Source: DYJK01 sp964464825
GTDB lineage: Bacteria; Bacteroidota; Ignavibacteria; Ignavibacteriales; Melioribacteraceae
Direction of reading: 5' to 3'
Assembly (NCBI GenBank): GCA_964464825.1
Contig: CAYXKL010000002.1
Coordinates: 62,001-126,000 of the forward strand
Length of the DNA stretch: 64,000 bases
The translations under genes were made by a program, and so were the position numbers. The notes under the pieces were generated by a model. It did no database searches. It was given only the letters and a program-made list of their open reading frames with translations, and had not been told where the DNA came from. Shown here piece after piece: positions 1-8,336 of this stretch; position 1 is the first letter of the stretch, and each line of letters opens with the position of its first letter.

Positions 1-2187
1 TACTGTAAATATGCCGTTACCGGAAGCAGCCGGAACATCGATAAAATCCGGACCCACAGCAAGTGTTGGAGTAATTGCAAAATTTGCAACAAGATTTCTA
101 TCTCCATTCAATTTAAAAGTATAATTGATATTAGTTGATACTTCATTTGAATTTTCAGTCCAATTAACGAAACTATAACCCATAATAGGTTGAGCTGAAA
201 CGGTAATTTGTGTCCCGGCCGAGTAAGTTCCTACTCCGCTTGTTGTTCCATAATTAGGAGGATTACTGCTTGCTGTAACTGTGTACTGAACTTGTGTTGA
301 TGTTTCAAGTTTTAATCCCCAGCAGTTTATTACTCTTAACATATTTCCGGTTGATGCATCTGTAACTTTTATTTTCCACCAGCCGTCGGCTTTAGCTCCA
401 TATGCATCCCACAGACTTCCAGCCGGTTTAATCATCGGACTGAAAGGTGCAAGCTGAAGATTATTATATGTAAAGTTTGAATCTGCACCGTGCACTATTA
501 AAGCGATTAAATCATTGCTTGTATAATTTGTATTGGGATCAGGTGAAAGCTTGGTTGAAAATCCGCCGGGACCGTATAATGTAATATCTAATCCGCCGAC
601 AGATCCATGATTGATCATTAAAGCTGCTTCTAAATTTTCTACAGATAAACTTGTACCGGGAACAAAAATTGAATCATATACTGTAACTCCGGGATTAATT
701 ACTGTTTTTTCAGAACTAAGAAAAAAATCATTCTGATCGTATTGTGCAACCGGAAATAATACCGGCGAGCTGTGAGTGTTTTGAGTTTTTGCAGAGTTAA
801 TTTTTGCATTGCCTCTGAATCTAAGAGAAGAAGTCGTTTCTATTCCGCTGTTGGCTGCAGTCAGCAGATTTGTTAAATGATCGAAAGCATAAGTACAGCT
901 TCCGGAAAAACCGTTTGTAACAGCACGGGTTGAATACATTGTTGATTGTATTTCCTCTTCAGTCCGTGCAGTATTTTTCCAAATCCGAACCTCATCTATA
1001 AAACCTTTGAATCTTGAACTAAGATCTGTATCACCAATTCCGGCACGGCCGATGTACAAACTATCATCATTGCTCTCTATTAATGGTTTTGAAAGAGTTA
1101 CAATTTCAGCAACCTCTTTTGCATTAATATATAATTTGGAAATACCGTCAGCAGAATTATAAGTACCGGCAACATGATACCATTTATCATCTGTAATTGC
1201 ATTTGCAAATTCTACCGTTCCGCCGGACCCGATATCAAAAGCCAAAGTACTATTCATAAGTTTCAAGTGATAATCCATCCGCCCGCCGCTGATTGAACTT
1301 GCTTTACTTACAATGAATTGGAATTCACTAACGGGAGGAGTAAGATCCCGGCGTATCCATGCTTCTACAGTTATTGCAGTTGTTGAGTTGAAGTCGCCGC
1401 TATTGGGAGCGACACAGTGAGAGTTTCCATCTAGATAAAGGGAATTATTAAAATCAAAATAATTACCGGGTTTAGTATTATAACTTACCATATTAACATT
1501 TTGTATAGTCCCGGTATTATTTACAAGACCGCTCCAATCTTCTCCGGACCAGTCTAATAAATAAGATGCAGCTAATCCTCCGTAAGTACCGTCATCACCC
1601 CGGTATTGTAATGGGATGTACATATTTTCTAAAATTTGAGTTTCTGTTCTGGCTACACTCCATATTCTTACATTATCAATATATCCGTTCCAAAAATAAG
1701 TTTTGGTGGTTCCGTCTCTATCACAGCCGATGTATAGTGGATCAGCATTTACAGCTAATGCACCGGATGCAAGATTTGCAGAGGCATCTAATTGACCGTT
1801 GATATATAACCGGGTTGTTGTCCCGTCGTATGTTGCGGCAACATGAGTCCACGTATCAAGCGGTATAACCGTATTGCCATCAACACGAGATGCAGCACCT
1901 TTCGGATAAAAACGAAGCTTTCCTTCTCCGCAATTCAAGCCGAACCAATATGATGAATTCCAGTTTTTTCCGACTATACAGTTGCATCCGTTATTAACTT
2001 TCGGATAAACCCATGCTTCAATTGTTATTGCAGCAGTTGGATTCAACTCAGCGTTATCGGGAATATCAACATAACTTGTTGTTCCATTGAAACTGGCGGC
2101 GTAGTTGTACTGATACTGTGAATAGGAATTACTGAAGCAGAAAAATATAATTAGGAGTGGATATAAAAATGATAGATTTTTTTTCAT
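1..2187 (-). CDS. Secreted LamG/P-domain/InlB-repeat surface protein (C-terminus beyond window)
   Basis: The frame is open from an ATG at 2187 to base 1, so at least 729 residues are present and the C-terminus is missing. GGAG lies 7 nt before the ATG. The protein starts with a Sec signal peptide (about residues 1-24, ending SYSQ). Two LamG/concanavalin-like jelly rolls follow (about 40-190 and 260-420; motifs IEAWVYP, WTHVAATYDG, LYINGQLD and VEAWIRR, WYHVAGTYN, LYINAKEV). Next is a P/Homo B-type domain (about 505-626; DITLYGPGG, GWWKIKVTDAS), a divergent InlB-type repeat (about 635-702; GYSFVNWTE, NLVANF) and the start of what looks like a BACON-type domain. This is the build of a secreted adhesive or carbohydrate-binding surface protein. 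A T9SS sorting domain is likely at the missing end, as in three other proteins here, but it is not visible. Confidence 0.8.
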   Translation of the reverse strand, partial: MKKNLSFLYPLLIIFFCFSNSYSQYQYNYAASFNGTTSYVDIPDNAELNPTAAITIEAWVYPKVNNGCNCIVGKNWNSSYWFGLNCGEGKLRFYPKGAASRVDGNTVIPLDTWTHVAATYDGTTTRLYINGQLDASANLASGALAVNADPLYIGCDRDGTTKTYFWNGYIDNVRIWSVARTETQILENMYIPLQYRGDDGTYGGLAASYLLDWSGEDWSGLVNNTGTIQNVNMVSYNTKPGNYFDFNNSLYLDGNSHCVAPNSGDFNSTTAITVEAWIRRDLTPPVSEFQFIVSKASSISGGRMDYHLKLMNSTLAFDIGSGGTVEFANAITDDKWYHVAGTYNSADGISKLYINAKEVAEIVTLSKPLIESNDDSLYIGRAGIGDTDLSSRFKGFIDEVRIWKNTARTEEEIQSTMYSTRAVTNGFSGSCTYAFDHLTNLLTAANSGIETTSSLRFRGNAKINSAKTQNTHSSPVLFPVAQYDQNDFFLSSEKTVINPGVTVYDSIFVPGTSLSVENLEAALMINHGSVGGLDITLYGPGGFSTKLSPDPNTNYTSNDLIALIVHGADSNFTYNNLQLAPFSPMIKPAGSLWDAYGAKADGWWKIKVTDASTGNMLRVINCWGLKLETSTQVQYTVTASSNPPNYGTTSGVGTYSAGTQITVSAQPIMGYSFVNWTENSNEVSTNINYTFKLNGDRNLVANFAITPTLAVGPDFIDVPAASGNGIFTV

Positions 2188-2595
2188 GGCAATCTCCGCT
2201 ACTGTTTGTTCAATCTATTTTTTTTGAAATAATGAACAACTCAAATACAGACAGCAAAAGAAGATCTATAATTACTTGTTAATGATTGCCTTATAAATTT
2301 TAATGATAGGTAAAAGAAAGATGTTAGCGGATTGATCATTGGAGTTGTTAATAATCACCTAATTCTACTGTTTAATCTGTCAAACTATTAACACAAATGC
2401 AATGTTTTTAAGATACTTGTTAATCAATTTTAACGGAATTTAAAGGACTATTGAGATAATAACACATATTGTATTGTTCATTTTTTATGATATGGATGTG
2501 AAAGCTTTTTATTCTTGTAATAGATAAAATTATTAATTAAAATGAATGAGGTTCTTATCTTTTTTCATGTTGCCAATTAAAAAAAGGAGGCAGCC
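2188..2595. other. Divergent AT-rich intergenic region, no gene seen
   Basis: About 400 nt separate the leftward LamG protein gene from the rightward DUF2007 gene, so both promoters should lie here. I see no open frame of interest, tRNA or strong hairpin. A short 6-nt inverted pair (TGTTCA at about 2207 and TGAACA at about 2232) is the only symmetry and is weak. No promoter could be assigned with confidence. Confidence 0.4.
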
Positions 2596-2955
2596 ATGTT
2601 TTGCCCAAACTGCAAAGCCGAGTATGTTGAAGGAATTACTGTATGTGCCGATTGCGGCGTTGAACTTGTAGAAAAATTACCGCCCGAAGAAAACCACGAT
2701 ATAAAATTTACATTCAAACCAGTTTTGAAAACGAACAATATGGGAGATATAGCAATAATAAAAAGCATTTTAGATGAACAAGGGATCGAGTATTACATTC
2801 AGGGCGAGAACATGTTATATGTTCTTGGAGTGATTGATTCCGCCATCCTTAATGTTCGGGAAGATCAATTGGATGATGTAAAAGAATTATTAAAAGATTT
2901 TGAACCGAAATTCCTAAGCTTCAACGCATCCGATTCATCCAAAGAAGATGAATGA
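2596..2955 (+). CDS. Zinc-ribbon plus DUF2007-like protein
   Basis: This 119-residue cytosolic protein opens with a zinc ribbon (CPNC at 3-6 and CADC at 17-20) and continues with a small alpha/beta domain resembling DUF2007 (about 39-107; it begins VLKTNNMGDIAIIKSILDEQ and ends in DDVKELLKDF). DUF2007 proteins have a GlnB/ferredoxin-like fold and are often called putative signal-transducing proteins, but no biochemical role is established. AAAAAGGAGG ends 5 nt before the ATG, a textbook Shine-Dalgarno that fixes the start. The gene appears monocistronic; a short hairpin follows the stop. Confidence 0.75.
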   Translation: MFCPNCKAEYVEGITVCADCGVELVEKLPPEENHDIKFTFKPVLKTNNMGDIAIIKSILDEQGIEYYIQGENMLYVLGVIDSAILNVREDQLDDVKELLKDFEPKFLSFNASDSSKEDE

Positions 2956-2970
2956 TTTAAGTTATTTGTA

Positions 2971-2994
2971 GGAAACGGTTTTTTTAACCGTTCC
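2971..2994 (+). terminator. Weak hairpin after the DUF2007 gene
   Basis: GGAAACGGTT pairs imperfectly with AACCGTTCC around a short T loop, 16 nt after the stop codon. No T-run follows, so this is at best a weak terminator or a 3' stabilising hairpin. Confidence 0.35.
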
Positions 2995-3092
2995 AAATAT
3001 ACTTTAAACAAAAAGTAGAACTTCACTTAATTCAACATAATTAAATCTTATTCAATTGATAAATTAATTCACAAAAAAAGAAAGTAACAAAT

Positions 3093-3932
3093 ATGAAAAA
3101 AATCATCCTTTGGATTGCGGTGTCAATCTTACTTCTTTTAGTTCTAATATATATAATTGCATGGAAGTCTCCAGTCTATTATGTTGTTTCAACCGGAAAT
3201 ATTGCAGCAAGTGATTCAATAATTCCATTTAAAGATTACTCGAATATTATTGATCATCCGAGACCCTACATTATTAATTACAAAAATGTGTTAACTGTTT
3301 TTGGGGCAGAACATACACGCGATCCGAATCATATTGAAATTCCGCTTATTGAAGAGGAATGGAATAAACTCAAACCAACAGTAGCGTTAGTGGAAGGACG
3401 ATTGGATTTTCACCTCCCTCTAATTATGAATCCGGTGGAGAATTTAGGTGAAGGCGGTAAAGTTAAAGAGTTGTCATCCAAAGCCGGTATCCCTATTTAC
3501 AATTGGGATTTATCAAAGGAAGATCTTGCAAAAAGATTAGTTAAATATTTTGAACCGGAACAAATAGCGATCGCTCAAATTTTGAGTCCGTACTTTGGTG
3601 AATTGCGGCATAGCCGTCCATCCGATCCGGAAAAATTTATTGAAGAATATATTGATAGAGCGGAATATGTTGGTGAAGAAAAAAATATACAAACAGCTGA
3701 AGATGTTGATAGAATATGGAAAAAATATTTTCAATCAGAAATTGATTGGCGAAATGTTGATGATCAATATGGACTGCCGGGATTTTTAGCCGAAATTGCA
3801 ACCATAACAAATGATTTAAGGAACCATCACCTTGTAAATGTAATACATGATCTTCTTCAAAAAGGAGAAAGAGTTTTTGTAATATGCGGTTCAAGTCATG
3901 CAGCTTGTATAGCGCCGGCATTTCAAAGGTAG
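3093..3932 (+). CDS. Membrane-anchored TraB/ChaN-like protein
   Basis: The 279 residues begin with one hydrophobic segment (about 3-24), probably an uncleaved signal anchor, so the rest should face the periplasm. The soluble part resembles the EreA/ChaN/TraB-TIKI fold. It has an early FGAEHTRDPNH motif, a PTVALVEGR strand in the position of the family's conserved Glu, and a C-terminal RVFVICGSSHA strand ending in His. Members include metal-dependent proteases and haem-binding proteins, so catalysis cannot be assigned. The next gene starts 39 nt downstream. Confidence 0.5.
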   Translation: MKKIILWIAVSILLLLVLIYIIAWKSPVYYVVSTGNIAASDSIIPFKDYSNIIDHPRPYIINYKNVLTVFGAEHTRDPNHIEIPLIEEEWNKLKPTVALVEGRLDFHLPLIMNPVENLGEGGKVKELSSKAGIPIYNWDLSKEDLAKRLVKYFEPEQIAIAQILSPYFGELRHSRPSDPEKFIEEYIDRAEYVGEEKNIQTAEDVDRIWKKYFQSEIDWRNVDDQYGLPGFLAEIATITNDLRNHHLVNVIHDLLQKGERVFVICGSSHAACIAPAFQR

Positions 3933-3971
3933 TACAAATAATTAATAGATGGATAGTACAAAACATATAAA

Positions 3972-4481
3972 ATGGAAACTGTTTTAGAAAAAAAATTAAT
4001 TACTTCTTATAAAAATGAGATGATATTATTTTTAAAATCTCATCCGGAATATTTTGGAGAAGCTGTTCAATTAGCAATTTCCGATAAACAACCATATTCT
4101 TGGAGGGCTGCATATTTATTGTGGGGCAGTATAGAAGAAAATGACAAACGGATTCGCAAGAATATTAAATCAATTGTAGATTGTATTCAAGGAAAGGAGG
4201 ATGGTCATCAAAGAGAATTGTTAAAAATTCTTTATAAGATGAAAATCAATGAGAAATACGAGGGACAACTTTTTAATATTTGCATAAATCTTTGGGAACA
4301 GATTGATAAAGATCCTTCGGTTAGGATAAATGCGTTGAAATTGATAATCAAAATTGTAAAAAAGTATCCAGAATTAGTAAAAGAAATATTGTTCTTAACA
4401 CAAGATCAATATTTAAAATCATTATCACCGGGTGCAAAAAGATCGGTTGATATAATGATTAAACAAGTAATTCGGGAATAA
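3972..4481 (+). CDS. HEAT-like alpha-helical hypothetical protein
   Basis: This 169-residue, entirely helical protein has paired amphipathic helices (for example SWRAAYLLWGSIEEND and SVRINALKLIIKIVKKYPEL) that look like HEAT-type repeats. There is no signal peptide or membrane segment, so it should be cytosolic and probably mediates protein interactions. Similar small HEAT-like proteins occur widely in Bacteroidota, without assigned function. No strong Shine-Dalgarno is visible. Confidence 0.55.
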   Translation: METVLEKKLITSYKNEMILFLKSHPEYFGEAVQLAISDKQPYSWRAAYLLWGSIEENDKRIRKNIKSIVDCIQGKEDGHQRELLKILYKMKINEKYEGQLFNICINLWEQIDKDPSVRINALKLIIKIVKKYPELVKEILFLTQDQYLKSLSPGAKRSVDIMIKQVIRE

Positions 4482-4541
4482 AATAGAAGTTAAATTTTAA
4501 TAATCATAAATTTTAATAAATAAGTTTTTATTGGAGGGTAA

Positions 4542-4958
4542 ATGTCTGAACTAAAAACAAAAGTCAATAATGCAAGTGTGAAAGACTTTCTCAATTCAGT
4601 CGAAGATGTGGGGAGAAGAAAAGATTGTTTTGAGATCTCTAAAATGATGGAGAGTGTTACAAAAGCCAAACCGAAAATGTGGGGTACGAGTATAATCGGA
4701 TTTGGAAGTTATCACTACAAAGGCAAAAGCGGACGCGAAGGTGATTGGATGTTAACGGGTTTTTCACCACGTAAACAGAATTTAACTTTATATTTAATGG
4801 GCGGCTTTGATTCAGAAAAAAATTTACTCGATAAACTTGGAAAATTTAAAACCAGCGTCGGCTGTTTATATATAAAAAAGTTGGATGATGTGGATAAAAA
4901 AGTTTTGAAAGAACTGGTGACTGCATCCGTTAAAAAGTTGAAGAGTAAGACTAAATAA
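4542..4958 (+). CDS. DUF1801 (YdhG-like) domain protein
   Basis: The 138 residues match the DUF1801 pattern: an N-terminal helix pair (VKDFLNSVED, RRKDCFEISKMME), then the PKMWGTSIIGFGSYHYK strand region, a central LTLYLMGGF strand, and a C-terminal LKELVTASVKKLK helix. The fold is a small alpha/beta domain found in stand-alone cytosolic proteins of unknown function. TTGGAGGG lies 6 nt before the ATG. The length is typical for the family, and no operon partner is evident. Confidence 0.75.
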   Translation: MSELKTKVNNASVKDFLNSVEDVGRRKDCFEISKMMESVTKAKPKMWGTSIIGFGSYHYKGKSGREGDWMLTGFSPRKQNLTLYLMGGFDSEKNLLDKLGKFKTSVGCLYIKKLDDVDKKVLKELVTASVKKLKSKTK

Positions 4959-4990
4959 AATGTTACTTTTTAAGCACACCAGAAGGTATC

Positions 4991-5041
4991 ATGCAGTGCT
5001 TGTATTGCAGCAAAGTTACACAAACAAGAGGTGAATATTAG
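4991..5041 (+). CDS. Possible 16-residue leader ORF before the Gly/Phe-rich peptide gene
   Basis: An ATG with AGAAGG 4 nt upstream opens a 16-codon frame (MQCLYCSKVTQTRGEY) ending in TAG at 5039-5041. It overlaps the GTG start of the next small gene by 11 nt. It could be a leader used for translational coupling, or chance. Only the Shine-Dalgarno and the overlap support it. Confidence 0.2.
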   Translation: MQCLYCSKVTQTRGEY

Positions 5042-5171
5042 ATACTTAGGTTTTCTCGGATTTCTTGGTTTTCTTGGTTTCTTTGGAATGAATGAAGGAA
5101 TGGAATACCTTTACGGTTTGTTCGGTCTATTCGGATTTTTCGGCTTCTTTGGATATATTAAGAATAAATAA
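5031..5171 (+). CDS. 46-residue Gly/Phe/Leu-rich small membrane peptide
   Basis: A GTG-initiated frame encodes 46 residues: GFLGFLGFLGFFG in the first half and LYGLFGLFGFFGFFGYIKNK in the second. The two nearly identical hydrophobic halves, split by MNEGMEY, predict a hairpin of two membrane segments. Similar very small LGFLGF-type proteins (DUF3796-like) are known in other bacteria. The frame has no ATG before the repeats and is closed upstream by TAA at 4971, so GTG at 5031 is the only conventional start. Its AAGAG lies directly against the GTG, which is poor spacing for a ribosome site. Function unknown. Confidence 0.5.
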   Translation: MNIRYLGFLGFLGFLGFFGMNEGMEYLYGLFGLFGFFGFFGYIKNK

Positions 5172-5204
5172 GCAATAAGAACAAACCTTAATTTTATTCT
5201 ACTG

Positions 5205-6113
5205 TTACTTGGCGATTAACTCATCGTAAGCACGATCAAGATTTAACTTACGGGCGCCTTCCCATCTCTCTTTCAGCGATTCAAAACCCGGAATTGCAGA
5301 CGCTGCTGTAATTTCTTCTTTTGATTTTCCGTCGCTTATTCCTTTGGAAACAAAATCGATTAATGCTTCAAAATAATTTTTCATTTCGTTGATATTATTT
5401 CTTTTATGCACTACCAATTCATCTGATATTGCATGACCGCAAATGAAAATCGTATCGCTGTCGTAAAATTTATAAACTCTTTCTAAAGCAGTAATCCATT
5501 CTTTAATTGATCCGCCGCCTTTGTTATCGATATATGGAAAAGCTTTGTTGAAAACGAGATCGCCTAAGTGAGCAATATTTGTTTCTTGAAAATGGATTAC
5601 AGCATCACCGCCGGTATGAGCCGGACCGAAATACTTTGCAGTGATTCTCTCATTTCCTAATTCTTCTCCCCAAGTATTCTTGAAAGTTGCATCTGCATAC
5701 ACTTGCGGTTTATCAGGATTACCCCCGTAATTTAATTCTTGTAGCTTTCTGCAATTTTCATGTGCAATGATTTTATTTGCATATTCTTTAATAACAATAT
5801 TGCCGGATGTATGGTCACCGTGATGATGTGTATTGTAGTGAAGATCTATTCTTCTATCGGTTTTTGTTTTTAAACCCTCAATAAATTTTTTTGCTGTTTC
5901 CGGATATTGCGAATCAATTGTAGCAATTCCATTTTTATCAACAAACCATGCAATAGTACCACCGCGCTCTATGTAAATTCCAATTTTATCACGTATCACT
6001 TTAAAGCCGGGAATTTCATCCAAAGCGGAATTAAAGAAACGATAGCCGTGAGTTAAAAATCCGCCGGTAATGAGAACGCCGGCTCTTAAAAATTCTTTTC
6101 GCGTAATTTTCAT
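5205..6113 (-). CDS. Exported MBL-fold metallo-hydrolase
   Basis: This 302-residue protein has the metallo-beta-lactamase signature H96-x-H98-x-D100-H101 (THHHGDHT). It also has later ligand positions in FGPAHTGGDAVIHF, HLGDLVFN and FICGHA, implying a di-metal, probably zinc, hydrolase. The N-terminus (MKITRKEFLRAGVLITGG) is signal-like and resembles a Tat or lipoprotein leader, but it has only one Arg-Lys pair and no lipobox. Substrate is unknown; MBL proteins include lactamases, lactonases and phosphodiesterases. It is divergent from the GNAT operon, with about 90 nt between them. Confidence 0.8.
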   Translation of the reverse strand: MKITRKEFLRAGVLITGGFLTHGYRFFNSALDEIPGFKVIRDKIGIYIERGGTIAWFVDKNGIATIDSQYPETAKKFIEGLKTKTDRRIDLHYNTHHHGDHTSGNIVIKEYANKIIAHENCRKLQELNYGGNPDKPQVYADATFKNTWGEELGNERITAKYFGPAHTGGDAVIHFQETNIAHLGDLVFNKAFPYIDNKGGGSIKEWITALERVYKFYDSDTIFICGHAISDELVVHKRNNINEMKNYFEALIDFVSKGISDGKSKEEITAASAIPGFESLKERWEGARKLNLDRAYDELIAK

Positions 6114-6201
6114 TTTTCAACCTTTGTTGCTTTGTTTGAATATTTTTCTTTTATAATTTTAAGAGAATTTTTTACTAAGAACAATAATTAGGGGGATAAA
6201 T

Positions 6202-6690
6202 CTGAAACAAACATTTCCAATTTTTCGTTCAGCCTCTAATAGTGATAGTGAAAGAATAAAAGAACTAATCTTTAATATTTTAAACGAGTACGGATTAAAA
6301 ACCGATCCGGTTACTACCGACTCCGATTTGAATGACATAGAAGCAAGCTATAGTAATAGAAATGGGATATTTGATCTTCTGCTTAACGCAGAGGGCAAAA
6401 TAATTGCCACGGTTGGGCTATATAATATAGATAGTAACACATGCGAATTACGCAAAATGTATCTGCTGAAATCCGAACGTGGGAAAGGTAACGGAAAAAT
6501 GCTTCTTAATCATGCATTAACTAAAGCGGTAGAATTAGGTTATAAAAAAATTATTCTTGAAACTGCAACTGTTTTAAAAGAAGCAATTACGCTATATGAA
6601 AAAAATGGATTTAAAAGATATTACCCGAAACATCTATCCGGCAGATGCGATCAAGCTTATTATTTAGATATTAATCAGGAGGATTTATGA
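6202..6690 (+). CDS. GNAT-family N-acetyltransferase with apparent CTG start
   Basis: The C-terminal part is a clear GNAT fold: the beta4 strand ELRKMYLLKSERGKGNGKMLL with an R/G-x-G-K-G-type acetyl-CoA loop, then TATVLKEAITLYEKNGF. The first conventional start (TTG 6328) would leave 120 residues and cut off the beta1-alpha1 region. The frame stays open upstream and encodes matching family sequence (PIFRSASNSDSERIKELI, then DSDLNDIEASY). It reaches CTG at 6202, which sits 6 nt after TTAGGGGG. I therefore choose CTG 6202 (162 residues). It overlaps the YciI gene by ATGA and heads a four-gene operon. Substrate unknown. Confidence 0.7.
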   Translation: MKQTFPIFRSASNSDSERIKELIFNILNEYGLKTDPVTTDSDLNDIEASYSNRNGIFDLLLNAEGKIIATVGLYNIDSNTCELRKMYLLKSERGKGNGKMLLNHALTKAVELGYKKIILETATVLKEAITLYEKNGFKRYYPKHLSGRCDQAYYLDINQEDL

Positions 6691-7073
6691 AAAAAATAAC
6701 ACTTCTTTTTATAGTGATGATCTGTACATTCAATATTGTTTCGGCAGAAGAGAATGTAAATCCTAAACAATTTATTTATGTACTTCGTCTAGAAAAATCA
6801 ATGTACGATTCCGCTGCTTGGACACCGGAGAAAAGTAAAATTGTTCAAGAACATTTTGCTTATTTACAGAAGCTTCATTCAGATGGAATTTTGGTTTTAG
6901 CCGGAAGAACCGAAACAGATTTAGATAAAACTTTCGGTATTGTTGTTTTTGAAGCCGTGAGTTTAGAAGAAGCAAAATTAATTGCCGAAAGCGATCCCGC
7001 AGTTAAAAATAAAATTATGAATGTAGAAGTATTTCCATTTGGAATTGCATTATTAAAAGGAAGCATAAAATGA
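6687..7073 (+). CDS. Secreted YciI-like protein
   Basis: A cleavable signal peptide (about 1-20, ending IVSAEE) precedes a YciI/YCII-related domain (FIYVLRLEKSMYD, HFAYLQKLHSDGILVLAGR, TFGIVVFEAVSLEEAK, then DPAVKNKIMNVEVFPF). The fold is ferredoxin-like, and the conserved His and Asp (HFAYL, SDPA) are the usual putative active-site pair. Most YciI proteins are cytosolic, so an exported version is unusual. It overlaps the genes on both sides by 4 nt, so translation is probably coupled. The reaction is unknown. Confidence 0.75.
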   Translation: MKKITLLFIVMICTFNIVSAEENVNPKQFIYVLRLEKSMYDSAAWTPEKSKIVQEHFAYLQKLHSDGILVLAGRTETDLDKTFGIVVFEAVSLEEAKLIAESDPAVKNKIMNVEVFPFGIALLKGSIK

Positions 7074-7552
7074 ACACAATAATTAAAACCTTGATTTCAA
7101 TTTATAATGTTAACTCAACACTGTTTATAAATTCATTCAAAAATGTTAAAGAGTCAGATGCAAACAAACGAATCAGCGGCAGCACAAACTCGATGATATT
7201 TTTAGCACTTCATACGTTAGATGCGCGATACTATCTGCTTAATAATCTTGGTGTAAGAATTAAAAATCCTTTTGCAAAATGGATCGATTGGGCAAACAGT
7301 ATTGATGAAATTAAGAAATATCCCAAACTCAAATCAGTATTAAATGATTGGAAAAAACTTGATAAGAAATTCATAAAAAAGTTGAGCAGTGTTACCGCAA
7401 GGGAGCTTAACAAAAAATTTGATGTGGATTTTCCCGGTAATGGCAAACCGGTAATTAATATGATATCATTTCTCGCCGAGCATGAGGCGTATCATGTTGG
7501 ACAGCTTGCATTTATAAGAAAATATCTCGGTTATCCGGCGGTGTTGTACTGA
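7070..7552 (+). CDS. DinB-family protein
   Basis: These 160 residues form a four-helix bundle of the DinB/YfiT type. The metal-binding histidines are in place: H48 (FLALHTLDARY), H138 and H142 (AEHEAYHVGQLAFIRK). DinB superfamily members include metal-dependent thiol transferases and proteins of unknown role. There is no signal peptide, so it is cytosolic. The start ATGA overlaps the YciI stop, and the stop is 1 nt from the next start. Confidence 0.8.
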   Translation: MNTIIKTLISIYNVNSTLFINSFKNVKESDANKRISGSTNSMIFLALHTLDARYYLLNNLGVRIKNPFAKWIDWANSIDEIKKYPKLKSVLNDWKKLDKKFIKKLSSVTARELNKKFDVDFPGNGKPVINMISFLAEHEAYHVGQLAFIRKYLGYPAVLY

Positions 7553-7553
7553 T

Positions 7554-8303
7554 ATGAAAGTTGAAGAATATTTATCACGGATCGGAATTGATGATACAGA
7601 AAAACCATCCGTTGCGTTTTTATCAAAACTGCAATTAGCACATCTCTATTCAATTCCATTTGAGGATTTGGATATACCGGACAGAGCAAGAATAATTTTA
7701 AATGTTGAGCGGATCTACAAAAAAATTATTACAACCAAACGGGGCGGGTTCTGTTACGAGCTGAATGGTCTGTTTCATTGGTTACTAACACAACTTGGTT
7801 TTAATGTAGATATGCTCTCGGCACGTGTTTATAATGCACAGAATCAAGAACTCGGTCCAGAATTTGATCATATGACTCTTCTTGTACATCTTGAAAAAGA
7901 TTATTTAGTTGATGTCGGATTTGGCGATTCATTCCGGCATCCGATTGAAATGCCCAATGGAGAATGTAAAGATGTAAGCGGGTATTACAAAGTATATAAT
8001 ATAGATAACAACAATTTTGAACTGCAAAGATTTGAAGAAGATGAGTGGAAACTTCAATATTCATTTACAACAATTCCGAGAAAACTTTCAGACTATAATG
8101 AGATGTGCAATTTTCAGCAAGACAGCCAAACATCTCATTTCCGCACGAGAATGAAATGCACAAAAGCCACACCTACCGGAAGAATTACCCTTAGTGATAA
8201 TTCTCTTACAATTACAGAGAATGGAGTTAAAAAGAAGATAGAAATTGATAATGAAAATATATTTGACAAACTACTTATTGAAAACTTTCAAATTAAACTC
8301 TAG
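7554..8303 (+). CDS. Arylamine N-acetyltransferase (NAT)
   Basis: The 249-residue protein shows the NAT catalytic triad: C67 in RGGFCYELNGLF, H106 in EFDHMTLLV and D120 in YLVDVGFGDS. The spacing closely follows characterised enzymes (Cys about 69, His about 107, Asp about 122). NATs transfer the acetyl group of acetyl-CoA to arylamines and hydrazines by ping-pong chemistry in the cytosol. The length is slightly short (usual about 255-290), the difference lying in the C-terminal domain. It is the last gene of the GNAT-YciI-DinB-NAT operon. Confidence 0.88.
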   Translation: MKVEEYLSRIGIDDTEKPSVAFLSKLQLAHLYSIPFEDLDIPDRARIILNVERIYKKIITTKRGGFCYELNGLFHWLLTQLGFNVDMLSARVYNAQNQELGPEFDHMTLLVHLEKDYLVDVGFGDSFRHPIEMPNGECKDVSGYYKVYNIDNNNFELQRFEEDEWKLQYSFTTIPRKLSDYNEMCNFQQDSQTSHFRTRMKCTKATPTGRITLSDNSLTITENGVKKKIEIDNENIFDKLLIENFQIKL

Positions 8304-8336
8304 AAAAATTTCATAAATTAAATAAGAAAAAAAATA

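Noticed and set aside
1566..1802. Forward frame over the LamG gene
   Set aside because: It lies opposite a clear LamG coding frame with signal peptide and domains, and has no ribosome site or family match.
5205..8303. Antibiotic resistance island (MBL, acetyltransferases)
   Set aside because: The MBL shows no class-defining resistance features, NAT and GNAT are general enzymes, and no mobile element is near.
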